Positions 17,023-27,643 are shown, numbered from the stretch's first letter. The stretch is 64,000 nucleotides of DNA from Veillonella rogosae JCM 15642 (GCF_002959775.1 NZ_PPCX01000010.1:1-64000); one strand, 5' to 3'. Numbers and translations: made by a program. Notes: generated by a model from the letters alone, not told the origin.

Positions 17023-17052
17023 AAAAGAGGCTTGCAAATGCAAGCCTCTTTT
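17023..17052 (-). terminator. Terminator of the fumarase operon
   Basis: The stem AAAAGAGGCTTGC/GCAAGCCTCTTTT (17023-17035, 17040-17052) ends in T-runs on both strands, just after the beta-subunit stop. The 200 bases between it and the YwlG-family gene show no gene. Confidence 0.88.
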
Positions 17053-17070
17053 AATCACTCAACGGTGATA

Positions 17071-17631
17071 TTAGATTTTTCTGTAAGGTTTTTGGCCTTC
17101 TTCGTAGAAGTTGTTACCTTCAGTATCGCCAACTACGATGCAAGGGAAGTCTTCAACTGTCAATTCAGCCAAAGCTTCTGGACCAAGCTCACCATAAGCA
17201 AGTACTTCGTATTTTTTGATGGATTTTGCAATCAATGCTGCAGCGCCACCAACTGCTGCGAAGTATGTGCAACCATTTTTCTTCATGGATTCAACTACTG
17301 CTGGTTTACGGGAACCTTTACCAATCATGCCTTTGATACCTTGATCAAGCATTGTTGGTGTGTAAGCATCCATACGACCAGAAGTTGTAGGACCAGCGGA
17401 ACCAATTGGATCACCAGGTTTTGCAGGTGTTGGACCAAGGTAGTAAACGAATTTGTTAGTCCAATCGATTGGTAATTTTTCGCCACGTGCTAAAGCTTCA
17501 GTCATAACTTTATGAGCAGCGTCACGAGCGGAGTAAATTTTGCCAGTGATAAGAACGCTATCACCAACTTTTAATTTACGGGAAAACTCTTCATTATATT
17601 CTTCAGTGTTAATGCGAATTGTTTCAGCCAT
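17071..17631 (-). CDS. Class I fumarate hydratase, beta subunit
   Basis: 186 residues. Equivalent to the C-terminal domain of the iron-sulfur fumarases/L-tartrate dehydratases, which hydrate fumarate to malate and back. Family motifs: GKIYSARDAAHK (about residues 29-40), YYLGPTPAKPGDPIGSAGPT, and GGAAALIAKSIKK. The start is supported by AGGAGG. Seen with the alpha subunit 21 bases upstream. Substrate could be tartrate instead, but two-subunit fumarase fits the malate-fumarate-succinate route of lactate- and malate-fermenting Negativicutes. Confidence 0.92.
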   Translation of the reverse strand: MAETIRINTEEYNEEFSRKLKVGDSVLITGKIYSARDAAHKVMTEALARGEKLPIDWTNKFVYYLGPTPAKPGDPIGSAGPTTSGRMDAYTPTMLDQGIKGMIGKGSRKPAVVESMKKNGCTYFAAVGGAAALIAKSIKKYEVLAYGELGPEALAELTVEDFPCIVVGDTEGNNFYEEGQKPYRKI

Positions 17632-17652
17632 TGTAATGTTACCTCCTATCGA

Positions 17653-18495
17653 TTAAAGTTCTGCGTGAGCATGACGAGCTGCATGGCACATGATAGTAAC
17701 TGCAACAGGAAGACCAGCGATATGAGTTGCACCCCACTCGATGTTTACACCAAGACAAGTTGTAGTGCCGCCCAATTGTGGACCGATACCAGTTTTGTTA
17801 ACCATTTCCATGATTTCTTCTTCTAATTTTGCATAGTCAGCATCTTTATGAGGTGTGCTAATATCGCGAAGCAAAGCTTTTTTGGACATAACTGCTGCTT
17901 GGTCCATAGTGCCACCGATACCTACGCCAAGTACGATTGGAGGGCATGGGTTAGGGCCAGCTTTTTTAACGATTTCAAGAACTGCATTTTTAACGCCTTC
18001 AACGCCGTCAGCAGGAACAAGCATAGCTACGCCAGATTTATTTTCGGAACCGAAACCTTTAAGCTCTACTTGGATATCTACTTTATCGCCAGGAACGATA
18101 TCAGTGTAGATAATAGCTGGAGTGTTGTTTTGAGTGTTCTTACGGTTGAACAATGGCTCACCTACAACGGATTTACGAAGGTAACCTTCGATGTAACCAG
18201 CTGCAACGCCTTCATTGATAGCTTCAGTAAGATCGCCACCAACGAAATGAACGTCTTGACCTACTTTTAAGAATACCATTGTCATACCAGTATCTTGGCA
18301 GTATGGACGATCTTCAGCATCAGCGATTTCAGCGTTTTCGATGAGTTGATCAAGAACGATACGACCTACTGGAGACTCTTCTGTTTCACGACCTTTTTTC
18401 AAGCCTTCATAGATGTCTTTTGGCAAGTGGTAAGCTGCATCCATACATAATTGACGGATAGTTTTTGTAATTTCAGATACTTGGATCTCGCGCAA
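17653..18495 (-). CDS. Class I fumarate hydratase, alpha subunit
   Basis: 280 residues with a TTG start (GAGGAGGG upstream). It carries the oxygen-sensitive [4Fe-4S] cluster; the three ligand cysteines are expected in PYCQDTGM (about residue 64), PNPCPPIVLGVGIGGT (about 185-200) and GTTTCLGVNIEWG (about 245). Length is normal for the two-subunit form. The operon faces a long AT-rich gap that must hold its promoter. Confidence 0.93.
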   Translation of the reverse strand: MREIQVSEITKTIRQLCMDAAYHLPKDIYEGLKKGRETEESPVGRIVLDQLIENAEIADAEDRPYCQDTGMTMVFLKVGQDVHFVGGDLTEAINEGVAAGYIEGYLRKSVVGEPLFNRKNTQNNTPAIIYTDIVPGDKVDIQVELKGFGSENKSGVAMLVPADGVEGVKNAVLEIVKKAGPNPCPPIVLGVGIGGTMDQAAVMSKKALLRDISTPHKDADYAKLEEEIMEMVNKTGIGPQLGGTTTCLGVNIEWGATHIAGLPVAVTIMCHAARHAHAEL

Positions 18496-19190
18496 GATAA
18501 TCCCTCCTCAGGAAAAATTGAATATTAATTCTAATACCGTGAGATAACTTTTAATTCTCAAGCGTATAAGATATGTAAAACTCATACACATTGAGATTTA
18601 CTCTATGCATCAATCGTAACACACAATATACAGCCTTTCAACGCCTCAACTATACAGTTTTCTCAATGCTTTTTAGCTTTCTGAGAATAGTTTTCATGAA
18701 TATTTTTGTATATATTTCGGTATTTCAATAGACTATATATACCATGTTTTATAATGATGAAAACTCTTTCATAATGTGACAAAAGTCATAGTTTATCATA
18801 CATTAATCCTATTTTCACACCCCTTTTCTATAGAGGCTTTCTAATATATAGATTTAGTTTATAATTAACCACAAACCCAGACTATATCTAATAAGATAAA
18901 TACACTTTTTTATTAACTGATATTTCTTTTCAAATAAACCTTTTAAACTTTTCTACAATGCATATGTATACCGATTATCTTCAATATACTTATATTGCTA
19001 ACTCTCATTAATATATCGTCATTTAAACCCTTATAAACACAGTAACTAACTGTATTTTTCAAACTCTATAGACTTTATTAATTTTAGTGACTTTCTTATC
19101 AATATTTTTAATAACTAATTTTACGTATAAAGTTATGTGTTTTAGTCATACTTAACGAGGTCTATTTTATAGTAATTTTAAAAAAAAGGC
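18496..19190. other. AT-rich gene-free region upstream of fumarase and tRNAs
   Basis: About 700 bases with no supported gene on either strand. It should contain the fumarase promoter on the minus strand, but no -35/-10 pair is convincing. A CRP-like sequence TGTGA-N6-TCATA (18775-18790) lies 280 bases upstream of the fumarase start. No repeats or RNA gene could be recognised. Confidence 0.6.
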
Positions 19191-19219
19191 TTGCTTTTAT
19201 AATTAATCTAACATATAAT
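19191..19219 (+). promoter_or_regulatory. Promoter of the Asn-Glu-Val tRNA operon
   Basis: TTGCTT (19191-19196), a 17-base spacer and TATAAT (19214-19219), 15 bases before the first tRNA. A strong consensus match. Confidence 0.88.
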
Positions 19220-19233
19220 AACAATCGTACCAT

Positions 19234-19309
19234 TCCTCGATAGCTCAGTCGGTAGAGCAATCGGCTGTTAACCGATCGGTCGTAGGTTCGAGTCCTACTC
19301 GAGGAGCCA
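19234..19309 (+). tRNA. tRNA-Asn (GUU)
   Basis: 76 bases with encoded CCA. Acceptor TCCTCGA/TCGAGGA, anticodon loop CTGTTAA. Confidence 0.95.
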
Positions 19310-19313
19310 TTCT

Positions 19314-19388
19314 GGCCCGTTGGTCAAGCGGTTAAGACACCGCCCTTTCACGGCGGTATCCCGGGTTCGATTCCCGGACGGGTCACCA
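19314..19388 (+). tRNA. tRNA-Glu (UUC)
   Basis: 75 bases with encoded CCA. Acceptor GGCCCGT/ACGGGTC, anticodon loop CTTTCAC, four bases after tRNA-Asn. Confidence 0.95.
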
Positions 19389-19391
19389 CAT

Positions 19392-19467
<76 letters not shown>

Positions 19468-19477
19468 GACCAAAGGA

Positions 19478-19505
19478 GCAAGCATACTGCTTGCTTCTTT
19501 TTTTT
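19478..19505 (+). terminator. Terminator of the Asn-Glu-Val tRNA operon
   Basis: The stem GCAAGCA/TGCTTGC (19478-19484, 19488-19494) is followed by TTC and eight T. It begins ten bases after the last tRNA and lies directly before the insertion element. Confidence 0.9.
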
Positions 19506-19522
19506 GTATATGTGATATAATA

Positions 19523-20871
19523 GGGTTATAGGACAAAACGTGTTGGTTTTATAGGCGATGGGGCCAGTAAATTACTGCTTCCATCGCCATTTTAAGTTCT
19601 TTTGATAAACTTAGAGGGTGGACAAAATGTGTTGGTAAAAAGTCCCAAACCCCTTGATTTTACTGGCTTCAATAAGGTTATATCTTCTTAGAAAATCGTG
19701 TTCTAAGTGGAGGGAATAATCATGCTGGTAAGATGTATAAATTGTGGATTTTCTTGTCAAAAATATGGGAAAACTAAAGCTGGATCACAACGATGGCATT
19801 GTAAGCAGTGTAACATCACCTTTACACAAACTATTGATAATACTACTAAATGTTTTCATCGATTTCTAAATTGGTTATTTAGTAAAGAAACACAACAGGA
19901 CATGCCTGGGCAGGGCCGTACATTTCGTAGACAGATAGCTGATTTCTGGCAAATATGGCCTATGCCGCCCAAAATTGAAACCTCGAGAGATGTGGTATTC
20001 GTTGATGGTATTTACTTAGCTAAAAAAGCTTGTATTTTGATCTGTTATGATGGTGAATATGTATTAGGGTGGTATTTATGTAGGTCAGAACAGTCTCGCT
20101 CATGGCAAGCTCTTATGCAGCGAATAGCGACACCCATTGTGGTCGTTTCTGATGGTGGACCTGGTCTTAGAAAAGCATTAAAAAAAGTTTGGCGTACCGC
20201 CAAGCTTCAACGTTGTATTGTTCATGCCGTATGGCAAGTACATCGTTACACTACTAGGCGGCCTAAGACATTAGCAGGCATTATGTTAAAAGATTTAGCA
20301 AGCGATTTATATAACGTAAAAACACAGGAAGATGCAAAAATATGGATTCAACGATTATTTAATTGGAGGGTGACTTTTAAAGAGTTTCTAAGTGAAATGA
20401 CACGTGATAGTAATGATAATTTAAGAGCTACGCATGAACGATTATTAAAAGCCTATAACTCTCTAGTGGTATTAATTAATACAGAGACAATGTTTCGATA
20501 TTTAGATGAAACATTGGTGTTGGATAAAGAATGTCCGAGGACTAATAACCCTATTGAAGGCGGAGTAAACGCACAACTCAGACGTTTATTGCGTTACCAT
20601 CGAGGGATGTCTGTAGAAAAACGCATAAAAGCGGTCTTTTGGTGGTGTTATTTACACTCACCAAGACCGCTTTCTGCAAAAGAAATACTTAAGGTAATGC
20701 CAACTGATGCAAGTATTTCTAAAATATATAGTTCTATGAATGAAAGAGCCCAACTTCAAGGCATAATTCCAACTTGGGGGGATGCCATTTCTTGGGGTGA
20801 TTTGCATAACTATGACAAATTATCTTTCAATGATTGGGATTAAAGTACCAACACGTTTTGTCCTATAACCC
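19523..20871 (+). mobile_element. Complete insertion sequence, IS256 family (IS1249-type)
   Basis: 1349 bp bounded by perfect 25-bp inverted repeats (19523-19547 and 20847-20871; outer end GGGTTATAGGACAAAACG). The element is flanked by 8-bp direct repeats ATATAATA (19515-19522 and 20872-20879), an intact target duplication that points to a fairly recent insertion. The left end holds a hairpin (GGCGATGG/CCATCGCC, 19554-19588, with CAGTAA/TTACTG nested) and a second, direct copy of the inner repeat (19620-19636, 16 of 17 identical). One transposase gene fills the rest. The element lies between the tRNA terminator and an exported-protein gene. Confidence 0.95.
19722..20843 (+). CDS. IS256-family (IS1249-type) transposase
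   Basis: 373 residues from the ATG at 19722 (GGAGGG upstream). An N-terminal zinc ribbon (CINCGFSCQKYG then CKQC, residues 4-34) precedes a Mutator-type DDE catalytic core: VVFVDGIYL (first Asp), VVVSDGGPGLRKA (second Asp), QRCIVHAVWQV (C-x2-H motif), and the late acidic residue in NNPIEGGVNAQLRRLLRYHRG. No frameshift or truncation, so probably active. Confidence 0.93.
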   Translation: MLVRCINCGFSCQKYGKTKAGSQRWHCKQCNITFTQTIDNTTKCFHRFLNWLFSKETQQDMPGQGRTFRRQIADFWQIWPMPPKIETSRDVVFVDGIYLAKKACILICYDGEYVLGWYLCRSEQSRSWQALMQRIATPIVVVSDGGPGLRKALKKVWRTAKLQRCIVHAVWQVHRYTTRRPKTLAGIMLKDLASDLYNVKTQEDAKIWIQRLFNWRVTFKEFLSEMTRDSNDNLRATHERLLKAYNSLVVLINTETMFRYLDETLVLDKECPRTNNPIEGGVNAQLRRLLRYHRGMSVEKRIKAVFWWCYLHSPRPLSAKEILKVMPTDASISKIYSSMNERAQLQGIIPTWGDAISWGDLHNYDKLSFNDWD

Positions 20872-20945
20872 ATATAATAGTACCAGTTGTTTTGTTTGTA
20901 ATTTTAAATTGTGATTTTAAAAGAGTTTTATTAAGAGGAGGAATT

Positions 20946-21854
20946 ATGTTTCGTAACTTCGGACTCTGTAAACGTCCCCTACTTTCAGTACTAGGTGTAC
21001 TACTTGCATCTACATTAGCAACAGCTAATGCTGCTACAATTGATATGAGTCAATTGACTTCTAATGGAGCTAAACCTGTCGTAATTAGTTCTACGACAGC
21101 CAACCAAAATAGTGCTGCACCTATCGTAAATATCGAAACCAATACACAGCCTACTACAAAGGTGGCAAATACACCTGTATCTACACCAATTTCTGTCACT
21201 CCAGAAAAGGCGACTATTAATCCATCTAACGCTAATTATGATGGCCATTTAGAGAACTTCCCGAGCCGTAAAGTAACGATTGTTGTACCGGCTAAATTAC
21301 GCAATGAAAATACAGCACAATTTGGTCATTATATGACAGATCGCTTGTCTAATACGCTTAAATATCCGTATTATGATACTGCTATTGTAAGTACTAATAC
21401 ACCAACTGCACAAATCAGAGCTGTTGATCTTGCTCAAATTGCAGCGGCCCAAAATTCTGAAATTGTTATTATGCCAGTACCATTACAAGATATCTATGTA
21501 CAAGTTAATGGTATTAATAGTCCATATGCATATAACGATGAAGATCGTGAAATCTACATTACTGCAAAAGTGAATGCATTATTGTACTACTACGATGTAA
21601 ACGACAAAGTTGTTCACACTGTTCGTACAGGCTTCAATCAAACTGATGATTCTTTGACTATGCCAACGCATAAGGCTGTTTGGAACAAAGTTATGACCGT
21701 ATTACTTGATAAATTGCCATACAAACGCATTCCGACAGACCGTGACCGCTACCAAGCACCTGGTATTAACTCTGAAACACCAGTTGTACTTGATTTCCAA
21801 GTAGAACAACCTAGAAATACAGCGTACTCCTTAAAAGGCGTTAGCGTATTATAA
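20946..21854 (+). CDS. Exported protein of unknown function
   Basis: 302 residues from the ATG at 20946 (GAGGAGGAATT upstream). An upstream in-frame start would run into the insertion sequence end. The N-terminus is a Sec signal peptide (RPLLSVLGVLLASTLATANA, about residues 9-28). A Thr/Asn/Pro-rich linker (35-95) leads to a mixed alpha/beta domain (about 100-302) with VTIVVPAKLRNENTAQFGHY and an aromatic-rich segment ITAKVNALLYYYDVNDK. I recognise no family. The gene is stranded between two different insertion sequences; the upstream one probably separates it from its promoter and the downstream one breaks its terminator. Confidence 0.8.
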   Translation: MFRNFGLCKRPLLSVLGVLLASTLATANAATIDMSQLTSNGAKPVVISSTTANQNSAAPIVNIETNTQPTTKVANTPVSTPISVTPEKATINPSNANYDGHLENFPSRKVTIVVPAKLRNENTAQFGHYMTDRLSNTLKYPYYDTAIVSTNTPTAQIRAVDLAQIAAAQNSEIVIMPVPLQDIYVQVNGINSPYAYNDEDREIYITAKVNALLYYYDVNDKVVHTVRTGFNQTDDSLTMPTHKAVWNKVMTVLLDKLPYKRIPTDRDRYQAPGINSETPVVLDFQVEQPRNTAYSLKGVSVL

Positions 21855-21922
21855 TAAACAAATATACACAAGAAAAGGCTAGCCCCTGATATGTACCCAT
21901 TTTCCTGGACACATATTATTTA

Positions 21923-22732
21923 CTAGCCTAAACACATGGATGCTTCTCTGTATTTCACAGGGGGCATCCATTTTGTTTTTGCTTGAATCCTTTTGTTATT
22001 GTAATAGTTAATGTATTCTTCTATCGCTGCTGCAAAAGCATTAAAAGATGAATATTCTCTCTCAAAACCATAATATATTTCCGTTTTCAATCTACCAAAA
22101 AAGGTTTCCATCACAGAGTTATCATAACAATTTCCTTTTCGAGACATAGATTGAATAATACCATGCTCTTTGAGTGTTCTCCTAAAGTACTTATGTTGGT
22201 ATTGCCATCCTTGATCAGAATGGAGGATTAATCCTGAAAGATTAGTAAACTTCTTGAATGCCTTCTCTAACATACGAGAAATTTGTTCTAAGTTAGGACT
22301 TAATGCTAAGTCATAAGCAACAATCTCATTCGTATTCATATCTAAAATAGGCGACAAATAGCATTTTCCCCATGAGAAATTAAATTGAGACACATCAGTA
22401 GTCCATTTTTGTAATGGTGCAGTTGTACTAAAATCTCTATTGACGATATTTTCTGCTACCTTACCGACTTTCCCTTTGTAAGAGTGGTACTTTTCTTTCG
22501 GTCGCTTTCCTGCGAGCCCCATAATATGCATAAGTCTTTGCACTCGTTTATGATTGACTACAAAGCCTCGATTAAGAAGCTCTTGATATACACGGCGTAC
22601 ACCATACCGGCCTTTATGTTCTGTAAAAATCTTTTGAATTTCATCTTTTAGCTCTGTATTTCTTTTATCTACAAGATCTACTTTAGTAAGTTCAAAATAA
22701 TAGGTAGATTTGGACATTGGCATAGCTTTCAA
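21923..22732 (-). CDS. IS3-family transposase OrfB (DDE domain)
   Basis: 269 residues from the first ATG, but the frame is open further upstream, overlapping orfA (reading EKAAIIKTLRQQGYQLKHLL), as expected for expression as an OrfAB fusion by -1 frameshifting. An HTH_21-like segment (HKGRYGVRRVYQELLNRG) is followed by the integrase core with WTTDVSQF, LHSDQGWQYQ and the catalytic Glu in NSVMETFFGRLKTE. Catalytic triad intact. Confidence 0.93.
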   Translation of the reverse strand: MKAMPMSKSTYYFELTKVDLVDKRNTELKDEIQKIFTEHKGRYGVRRVYQELLNRGFVVNHKRVQRLMHIMGLAGKRPKEKYHSYKGKVGKVAENIVNRDFSTTAPLQKWTTDVSQFNFSWGKCYLSPILDMNTNEIVAYDLALSPNLEQISRMLEKAFKKFTNLSGLILHSDQGWQYQHKYFRRTLKEHGIIQSMSRKGNCYDNSVMETFFGRLKTEIYYGFEREYSSFNAFAAAIEEYINYYNNKRIQAKTKWMPPVKYREASMCLG

Positions 22733-22740
22733 AAGATGTT

Positions 22741-23310
22741 TTAGTTGATAGCCTTGTTGGCGGAGCGTTTTGATAATCGCTGCTTTTTCGCCTTGAGTCG
22801 CGCAGCCTCTTTTTCTTCTCTCAAGGCAATCTCTTTTTTTATGACTTCATTTTCAGCTTTAATATAAGCAATTTCAGCTCGTAAGCGAATGAGTTCCTCA
22901 TATTCACTCTCTTTGAGCTCTCGAGGTGAGATAGTCTTAGGTACTTTCATTTTGCAATCCTTTGGTGATCGTCCTTTAGGTTTATTAATAAGACCATTGT
23001 ATCCCAAAGTTTTGTATTTATGAACCCATTGATACAGTTGGCCAGTATTAATTCCAGCCCTAATAGATACAGAGCGGATAGATTCTCCAAATAATACTTG
23101 GCATACTAACTCATATTTCTTCTCTGGAGACCAACATCGCTTATCTGGATTATGCTTATTGATTTCTGGGCCATTAAACTCTTCCTGTTTAGCCCATTTT
23201 ATTATTTGTTCGTGAAAAGTATGAGTCAATACTCCAGTTGGCGTCTCTGGCCATTCACCTTGATTAAATAATTCAATTGCTTTTTTTTTAAATTCATAAC
23301 TATATCTCAT
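22741..23310 (-). CDS. IS3-family transposase OrfA (DNA-binding part)
   Basis: 189 residues from the ATG ending at 23310 (GGGGG upstream, part of the end hairpin). Two helix-turn-helix segments (about 1-50 and 60-110: SIRAGINTGQLYQWVHKYKT) and a C-terminal leucine-zipper-like coiled coil (EELIRLRAEIAYIKAENEVI). A candidate slippage run (five A and a G, 22783-22788) lies near the 3' end where the orfB frame overlaps. Confidence 0.9.
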   Translation of the reverse strand: MRYSYEFKKKAIELFNQGEWPETPTGVLTHTFHEQIIKWAKQEEFNGPEINKHNPDKRCWSPEKKYELVCQVLFGESIRSVSIRAGINTGQLYQWVHKYKTLGYNGLINKPKGRSPKDCKMKVPKTISPRELKESEYEELIRLRAEIAYIKAENEVIKKEIALREEKEAARLKAKKQRLSKRSANKAIN

Positions 23311-23376
23311 GAAAATACCCCCTTTACTGGTTGTCCAGTAAAGGGGGTACATATCACCCTCGGCTAGCCTTTTATC

Positions 23377-23784
23377 TTATAGTTGTTTAGTTACATGCAA
23401 GCGCAACAAGGCACGTTGCAATGCCGCTTCTGCTCGCTCTACATCAATATCAGGTGTAGGATTAGCCAAACGGCCTTCAGCACGCTCTTTGGCACGCTGA
23501 GCACGTTCCACATCAATAGATTCTGGATCTTGGCAATCTGGTGTTACAATACTCACCTTATTATGTTCGATTTCACAGAAGCCACCAAATACAGCAAGTT
23601 CACGAGATGTTCCATCAGGTTGATCAATGCGTAAAGGCGCTAAGTCTAATGCAATAATCATAGGTGCATGATTTGGCAAGATACCAAATTGACCATCGAT
23701 AGCCTTACCTACAAAAAAAGTAGACTGACCTTCGAATACGACTGCATCAGGTGTGATGATCTGTAGGGACATAGGTTCCGCCAT
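23377..23784 (-). CDS. atpC: ATP synthase F1 epsilon subunit
   Basis: 135 residues. The N-terminal beta-barrel (MSLQIITPDAVVFEGQSTFF, GQFGILPNHAPMI) and C-terminal helical hairpin (about 90-133) are typical. Last gene of the atp operon, three bases after atpD. Its own terminator has been interrupted by the insertion sequence just downstream. Confidence 0.96.
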   Translation of the reverse strand: MAEPMSLQIITPDAVVFEGQSTFFVGKAIDGQFGILPNHAPMIIALDLAPLRIDQPDGTSRELAVFGGFCEIEHNKVSIVTPDCQDPESIDVERAQRAKERAEGRLANPTPDIDVERAEAALQRALLRLHVTKQL

Positions 23785-23787
23785 GGA

Positions 23788-25230
<1,443 letters not shown>

Positions 25231-26085
25231 TTATTGCAAGGCATTAGCGCCACCAACGATTTCAGAAATTTCGTTTGTAATACTAGATTGACGCAACTTG
25301 TTATATTCAAGGCCTAAGGACTCAATGAGTTCCCCTGCATTATCTGTAGCAGATGTCATGGCAGTCATACGAGCACCTAATTCACTAGCTGCAGATTGCA
25401 ACAATCCATTATAAACAGTAATTTCTAAATATTTTGGTAGCAACGCCTCCAAGACAGATACAGCAGATGGCATGAAATCATACTCTTCGCCCTTTACCTC
25501 ATCTTGTGGTTGCTCTATCGGCAACAAGCGCTCAGCCTGTGCAATTTGCGTCATAGAATTTACAAAACGTGTATAGATCATGATGACTTCGTCAACTTCA
25601 TGACGTTCATATAATGAAAGTGCTTCATGCATGATGGCACGAGCATGTTCATAGGAAGGTTTATCGGAGAAGCCCGCATAAGACTTATCGATATGAATAC
25701 CTCTGGATTTCATACTGTCTCTAGGTTTTCTACCCGCCGTAATTACACGGTATGTACTAGGATCTTTGCCCTTTAATTCTTCCATAGCAAACTTAAGTAC
25801 ATTAGACGAGAATGCCCCAGCAAGACCTTTATCCGCACCAACTACAATATAGCAAGTACGTTCAACAGGTCGAACATCTAAAAGAGGACTTTCAAAGCCT
25901 TCTAAATCACTATTAGACATATGACGCAAGATTTGCCCAATCTTTTCTGCGTAAGGACGCGTAGCTTCCGCTTTTGTTTGTGCCCTACGAAGACGAGCAG
26001 AGGCTACCATCTTCATCGCTTTAGTAATTTGTTGCGTATTGGTAACACTTTTTATGCGTTTTCGCAAATCTTGTGCACTAGCCAT
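25231..26085 (-). CDS. atpG: ATP synthase F1 gamma subunit
   Basis: 284 residues. The rotor shaft; N-terminal coiled coil (DLRKRIKSVTNTQQITKAMK) and C-terminal helix (MTAMTSATDNAGELIESL) are the conserved ends. The middle has GADKGLAGAF. Three bases after atpA. Confidence 0.97.
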   Translation of the reverse strand: MASAQDLRKRIKSVTNTQQITKAMKMVASARLRRAQTKAEATRPYAEKIGQILRHMSNSDLEGFESPLLDVRPVERTCYIVVGADKGLAGAFSSNVLKFAMEELKGKDPSTYRVITAGRKPRDSMKSRGIHIDKSYAGFSDKPSYEHARAIMHEALSLYERHEVDEVIMIYTRFVNSMTQIAQAERLLPIEQPQDEVKGEEYDFMPSAVSVLEALLPKYLEITVYNGLLQSAASELGARMTAMTSATDNAGELIESLGLEYNKLRQSSITNEISEIVGGANALQ

Positions 26086-26088
26086 ACA

Positions 26089-27627
26089 TTACGCCTCCTT
26101 ACGAGACACTAATGTATGAGTAGAACCAAATGCTTCTACACATTCTGGGATTGCTTGTTTCAATAGATTTTCAGTTTCGTCCTCGATTTTCTTGGACGTT
26201 TCAATATTTGTGATAATTTCAGGATAGTTAGCTTTCACATAACGCAACAATTCCACTTCGAATGCCAATACATCCTCAACTTGAATGTCTGCTAAATAGC
26301 CTTTTGTACCAGCATAGAGGTTAATAACCATTTCAGCTACGCTCATTGGCTCATATTGGCCTTGTTTCAACATTTCAGTTAAACGTTGACCACGATCAAG
26401 TTGAGCACGTGTAGCCGCATCAAGGTCGGAACCGAACTGAGCAAAGGCAGCCAACTCACGATATTGAGCAAGGTCCAAACGCAATTGGCCCGCTACTTGT
26501 TTCATCGCTTTCGTTTGCGCACTACCACCTACACGGGATACGGACAAGCCTACGTCAACAGCTGGACGAATACCAGAGTAGAACATATCTGTACCCAAGA
26601 AAATTTGACCATCCGTGATGGAGATTACGTTTGTTGGGATGTATGCAGATACGTCACCCGCTTGTGTTTCGATAATAGGCAACGCTGTAATGGAACCGCC
26701 ACCAAGTTCAGGTGAAAGTTTCGCAGCGCGCTCTAATAGACGGCTGTGTAAGTAGAATACGTCGCCTGGATACGCTTCACGCCCTGGTGGACGGCGTAAC
26801 AATAGGGACATAGCACGGTATGCAGCCGCTTGTTTTGTTAAGTCATCATATACGCATAATACGTGTTTGCCTTGGTACATGAAGTATTCACCCATGGCAA
26901 CACCAGCGTACGGAGCGATATATTGAAGAGGTGCACCAGTAGATGCACTAGCAGATACTACGATTGTATACTCCATAGCGCCTGCTTCTTCAAGCTTTTG
27001 TACTACACGAGCAACAGTAGATTCTTTTTGACCAATGGCTACATAAATACAAATAACATCTTTGCCTTTTTGGTTCAAAATAGTATCTAATGCAATCGCA
27101 GTTTTACCAGTACCACGGTCACCAATGATAAGTTCACGTTGACCACGGCCGATTGGTACCATCGCATCAATTGCTTTAAGACCTGTTTGTAAAGGTTCGT
27201 TTACAGATTGACGATCCGCAATACCAGGTGCTGGATGTTCCACAGGACGGCGTTCAGTAGCTTGGATAGCACCCTTACCATCAAGAGGTTGCCCAAGAGG
27301 GTTTACTACGCGGCCAATCAAGGCATCCCCTGCAGGAACGTCCATAATTTTGCCAGTACGGCGTACTTGGTCGCCTTCTTTAATCAAGAAGTCATCACCT
27401 AATAGTACGGCACCAACATTATCTAATTCTAAGTTCAAAACCAAGCCATATACGCCGTGAGGCAATTCTAACAACTCACCTGCCATGGCTCTTTCAAGAC
27501 CATAAATATGGGCGATGCCATCCCCTACGTCGAGAACAGTACCCACGTCATCGACATTGAGGTCAACATCATAGTCCTGAATCTGCTGTTTGATTATAGC
27601 AGTGATTTCTTCAGGCTTCATTTTCAT
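26089..27627 (-). CDS. atpA: ATP synthase F1 alpha subunit
   Basis: 512 residues. Regulatory nucleotide-binding subunit; Walker A GDRGTGKT (about 169-176), [11 protein letters not shown]-like [10 protein letters not shown], and the [20 protein letters not shown] segment. Normal length. Confidence 0.98.
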   Translation of the reverse strand: MKMKPEEITAIIKQQIQDYDVDLNVDDVGTVLDVGDGIAHIYGLERAMAGELLELPHGVYGLVLNLELDNVGAVLLGDDFLIKEGDQVRRTGKIMDVPAGDALIGRVVNPLGQPLDGKGAIQATERRPVEHPAPGIADRQSVNEPLQTGLKAIDAMVPIGRGQRELIIGDRGTGKTAIALDTILNQKGKDVICIYVAIGQKESTVARVVQKLEEAGAMEYTIVVSASASTGAPLQYIAPYAGVAMGEYFMYQGKHVLCVYDDLTKQAAAYRAMSLLLRRPPGREAYPGDVFYLHSRLLERAAKLSPELGGGSITALPIIETQAGDVSAYIPTNVISITDGQIFLGTDMFYSGIRPAVDVGLSVSRVGGSAQTKAMKQVAGQLRLDLAQYRELAAFAQFGSDLDAATRAQLDRGQRLTEMLKQGQYEPMSVAEMVINLYAGTKGYLADIQVEDVLAFEVELLRYVKANYPEIITNIETSKKIEDETENLLKQAIPECVEAFGSTHTLVSRKEA

Positions 27628-27643
27628 ATATACCCATTCACCC

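Larger units (their letters stand above)
21887..23356 (-). mobile_element. Complete insertion sequence, IS3 family (IS150-like)
   Basis: 1470 bp with TG...CA ends and imperfect ~26-bp inverted repeats (outer end TGATATGTACCC at both ends, then TTTTCCTGGACA versus TTTTACTGGACA). It is flanked by CCC direct repeats (21884-21886, 23357-23359), the 3-bp duplication usual for this family. It encodes orfA and orfB in the standard -1 arrangement. The right end also forms a hairpin (23317-23347: CCCCCTTTACTGG with its complement, one bulge) just upstream of orfA. Such structures shield transposase genes from outside transcription. Confidence 0.93.
21873..23373. other. Bidirectional terminator split by an IS3-family insertion
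   Basis: The arms AAAAGGCTAGCC (21873-21884) and GGCTAGCCTTTT (23362-23373) are perfect reverse complements. If the 1470-bp element and one copy of its 3-bp CCC duplication are removed, they form a 12-bp stem with the loop CCTC and T-runs on both strands. That would be the shared terminator of the exported-protein gene and atpC. In this genome the arms are 1.48 kb apart, so the hairpin is very unlikely to work. Confidence 0.88.

Noticed and set aside
18775-18790. CRP-like site TGTGA-N6-TCATA upstream of fumarase
   Set aside because: One mismatch in a very AT-rich 700-base gap and 280 bases from the gene; easily found by chance.
19523-23356. Composite transposon carrying the exported-protein gene
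   Set aside because: The two insertion sequences belong to different families, and each has its own target duplication, so they inserted separately.
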